This document shows, piece by piece, positions 4,561 through 5,290 of a stretch of DNA of 5,290 bases. The stretch spans positions 1-5,290 of the forward strand of contig DATAYF010000653.1 of NCBI GenBank assembly GCA_036272735.1. The letters run 5' to 3'. Within the stretch, counting starts at the first letter, position 1; each line of letters starts with the position of its first letter. Made by a program: the position numbers and the translations under genes. Origin of the DNA: DATAYF01 sp036272735. Its GTDB lineage: Bacteria > Chloroflexota > Ktedonobacteria > Ktedonobacterales > Ktedonobacteraceae. The notes below the pieces were generated by a model. That model was not told where the DNA came from and did no database searches. It saw only the letters and a program-made list of their open reading frames with translations.

Positions 4561-5290
4561 CGAGGAGAGCTGGCTCTTGTGTCGTTTCGCTCAGACTTTG
4601 AGGCCGACGGGCTCCGGCTCTGGGAACACCAAAGCTTCGGGGCAACGACTGCCCCTCTTTCGCCCGTTGGAGCACCCGTTCGTGTGCGGCCCGCAGACGC
4701 GCCTCCGCATCTTCCCAGGCAATGACTGCCCGGGCACACGAGGGGATGAGATGATCTTGATCCAGCGTGGAAGCCAGAAAGGCCGAATACAGGTCCCGCT
4801 GCACGGGGCCGACGCCACAGGCACAGTGATGCCAGCGTTGCGAGAGCGGCTTTTTCACGCACTTCCCACAGCCATGACAGAATTGCGAGAGCCTGGCTCG
4901 GCCCGTGGGGACTTCGAGCAGGGTGCCGCCCGTCCGTGGCCCCGGTGCGTCTGAGGTGTTCGACAAACATCCCTGGGGCGCGAAGACCCACACTCTTGCC
5001 GTACTGTTTCTGCCACGCTCGGTAGGAAATCTTTTCGAGAATGATGGTGGTGCCCACTGCGATGATCTCATGGACCTTTTGGCCGTGCAAACTCTTGCGG
5101 TGAGCCGAAAGCCGGCGCTCCTTTTCTGCCTTGCGCCGCCGGGTCTGCTCGTACCCCTTGCTCGTTTTCCAGTGCCGCCGCCGCTTGCCCTGCTTCTTGA
5201 TGCGGCCCTTTTCGTCGTAGTGGTCCGGGTTGGCCGCGCGCCTCTGCCGATCCATCTTCCGTTGCAATCGGCGGATCGCTCGTGCATCGG
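4472..5290 (-). mobile_element. IS200/IS605-family (IS1341-like) element, right end; left end outside the window
   Basis: The element is inferred from the tnpB coding sequence and from the sudden change from TnpB to HAD-hydrolase sequence near 4465-4480. No TnpA (Y1 transposase) is visible, but it could lie past 5290. No flanking duplication is expected, since this family inserts without one. The exact right tip cannot be fixed without an empty site. The segment is visibly richer in GC than its neighbours, consistent with an acquired element. Confidence 0.75.

Larger units (their letters stand above)
4469..5290 (-). pseudogene. tnpB: TnpB (IS200/IS605 OrfB, IS1341-type) C-terminal half, frameshifted, runs off the right edge
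   Basis: TnpB is an RNA-guided DNA endonuclease of IS200/IS605-type elements and the ancestor of Cas12. The frame is open at 5290, so the start is missing. Seen: a very basic stretch (about 5140-5260) is followed by TTIILEKISYRAW, whose glutamate (5034-5036) is the likely second RuvC catalytic residue. In the next frame come a zinc ribbon with cysteines at 4877-4879, 4868-4870, 4823-4825 and 4817-4819 (CHGC ... CACG), then VQRDLYSAFLA, whose aspartate (4793-4795) is the third RuvC residue. Conserved sequence switches frame at the C4 run 4940-4943. Dropping one base there joins LRRTG directly to PRTGGTLLEV. The interrupted frame would lose the zinc ribbon and last catalytic residue. Either a real mutation or a sequencing error could explain it. 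The C-terminal tail (4472-4700) overlaps the predicted omega-RNA. Confidence 0.85.

Noticed and set aside
4444..4954. Two + strand open frames of 93 and 125 codons
   Set aside because: They are antisense to the TnpB zinc ribbon and tail. GC-rich DNA often leaves such frames open, and neither resembles a known protein.
1..5290. tRNA or rRNA genes, CRISPR arrays, replication origins
   Set aside because: I saw no cloverleaf-type pattern, rRNA sequence, or regularly spaced repeat set on either strand.

Overview
The window looks like a bacterial chromosomal accessory region. The best taxonomic guess is Ktedonobacteria (Chloroflexota) or a relative. This rests on the flavour of the TnpB-type protein at the right edge and on recognised protein families, not on any search, so it is inference only. 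The right-hand ~800 bases are visibly more GC-rich than the rest.

Left part (1-2523). A regulatory stretch with guanine tracts and 10-bp direct repeats precedes a tight two-gene operon on the + strand. The first gene (178-1410) encodes a protein resembling type I mannose-6-phosphate isomerase. The second (1418-2461) encodes a zinc-dependent dehydrogenase of the sorbitol/xylitol type. They are 7 bases apart, and the second gene's Shine-Dalgarno overlaps the first gene's end. Together they suggest catabolism of a sugar or polyol; the substrate cannot be read from sequence. A 30-bp perfect palindrome (2494-2523) ends the operon.

Middle part (2524-4059), - strand. A radical SAM protein with a C-terminal helix-hairpin-helix domain belongs to, or is close to, the 'putative DNA modification/repair radical SAM' group (2863-4023). 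Its promoter has perfect -35 and -10 hexamers, and the spacer contains GAACGCGCGTTC, a perfect match to the GAAC-N4-GTTC core of the Gram-positive LexA (SOS) box. The predicted transcription start falls on the A of the ATG, so the mRNA is probably leaderless. Downstream, a previously uncalled 56-residue single-pass membrane protein (2578-2748) has a textbook AGGAGG ribosome binding site and may share this transcript.

Right part (4049-5290), - strand. The C-terminal 139 codons of a HAD-superfamily hydrolase remain. Its N-terminal part, with the catalytic DxD motif, is replaced by the 3' end of an IS200/IS605 (IS1341-type) TnpB element that runs off the window. The tnpB frame is broken by a probable one-base insertion in a C4 run (4940-4943). 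Its 3' end folds into a nested structure expected of an omega-RNA scaffold. The tnpB stop codon sits at the junction and is in frame with the HAD remnant.

The most interesting signal is the putative SOS-controlled, leaderless radical SAM/HhH gene together with the small membrane protein behind it.
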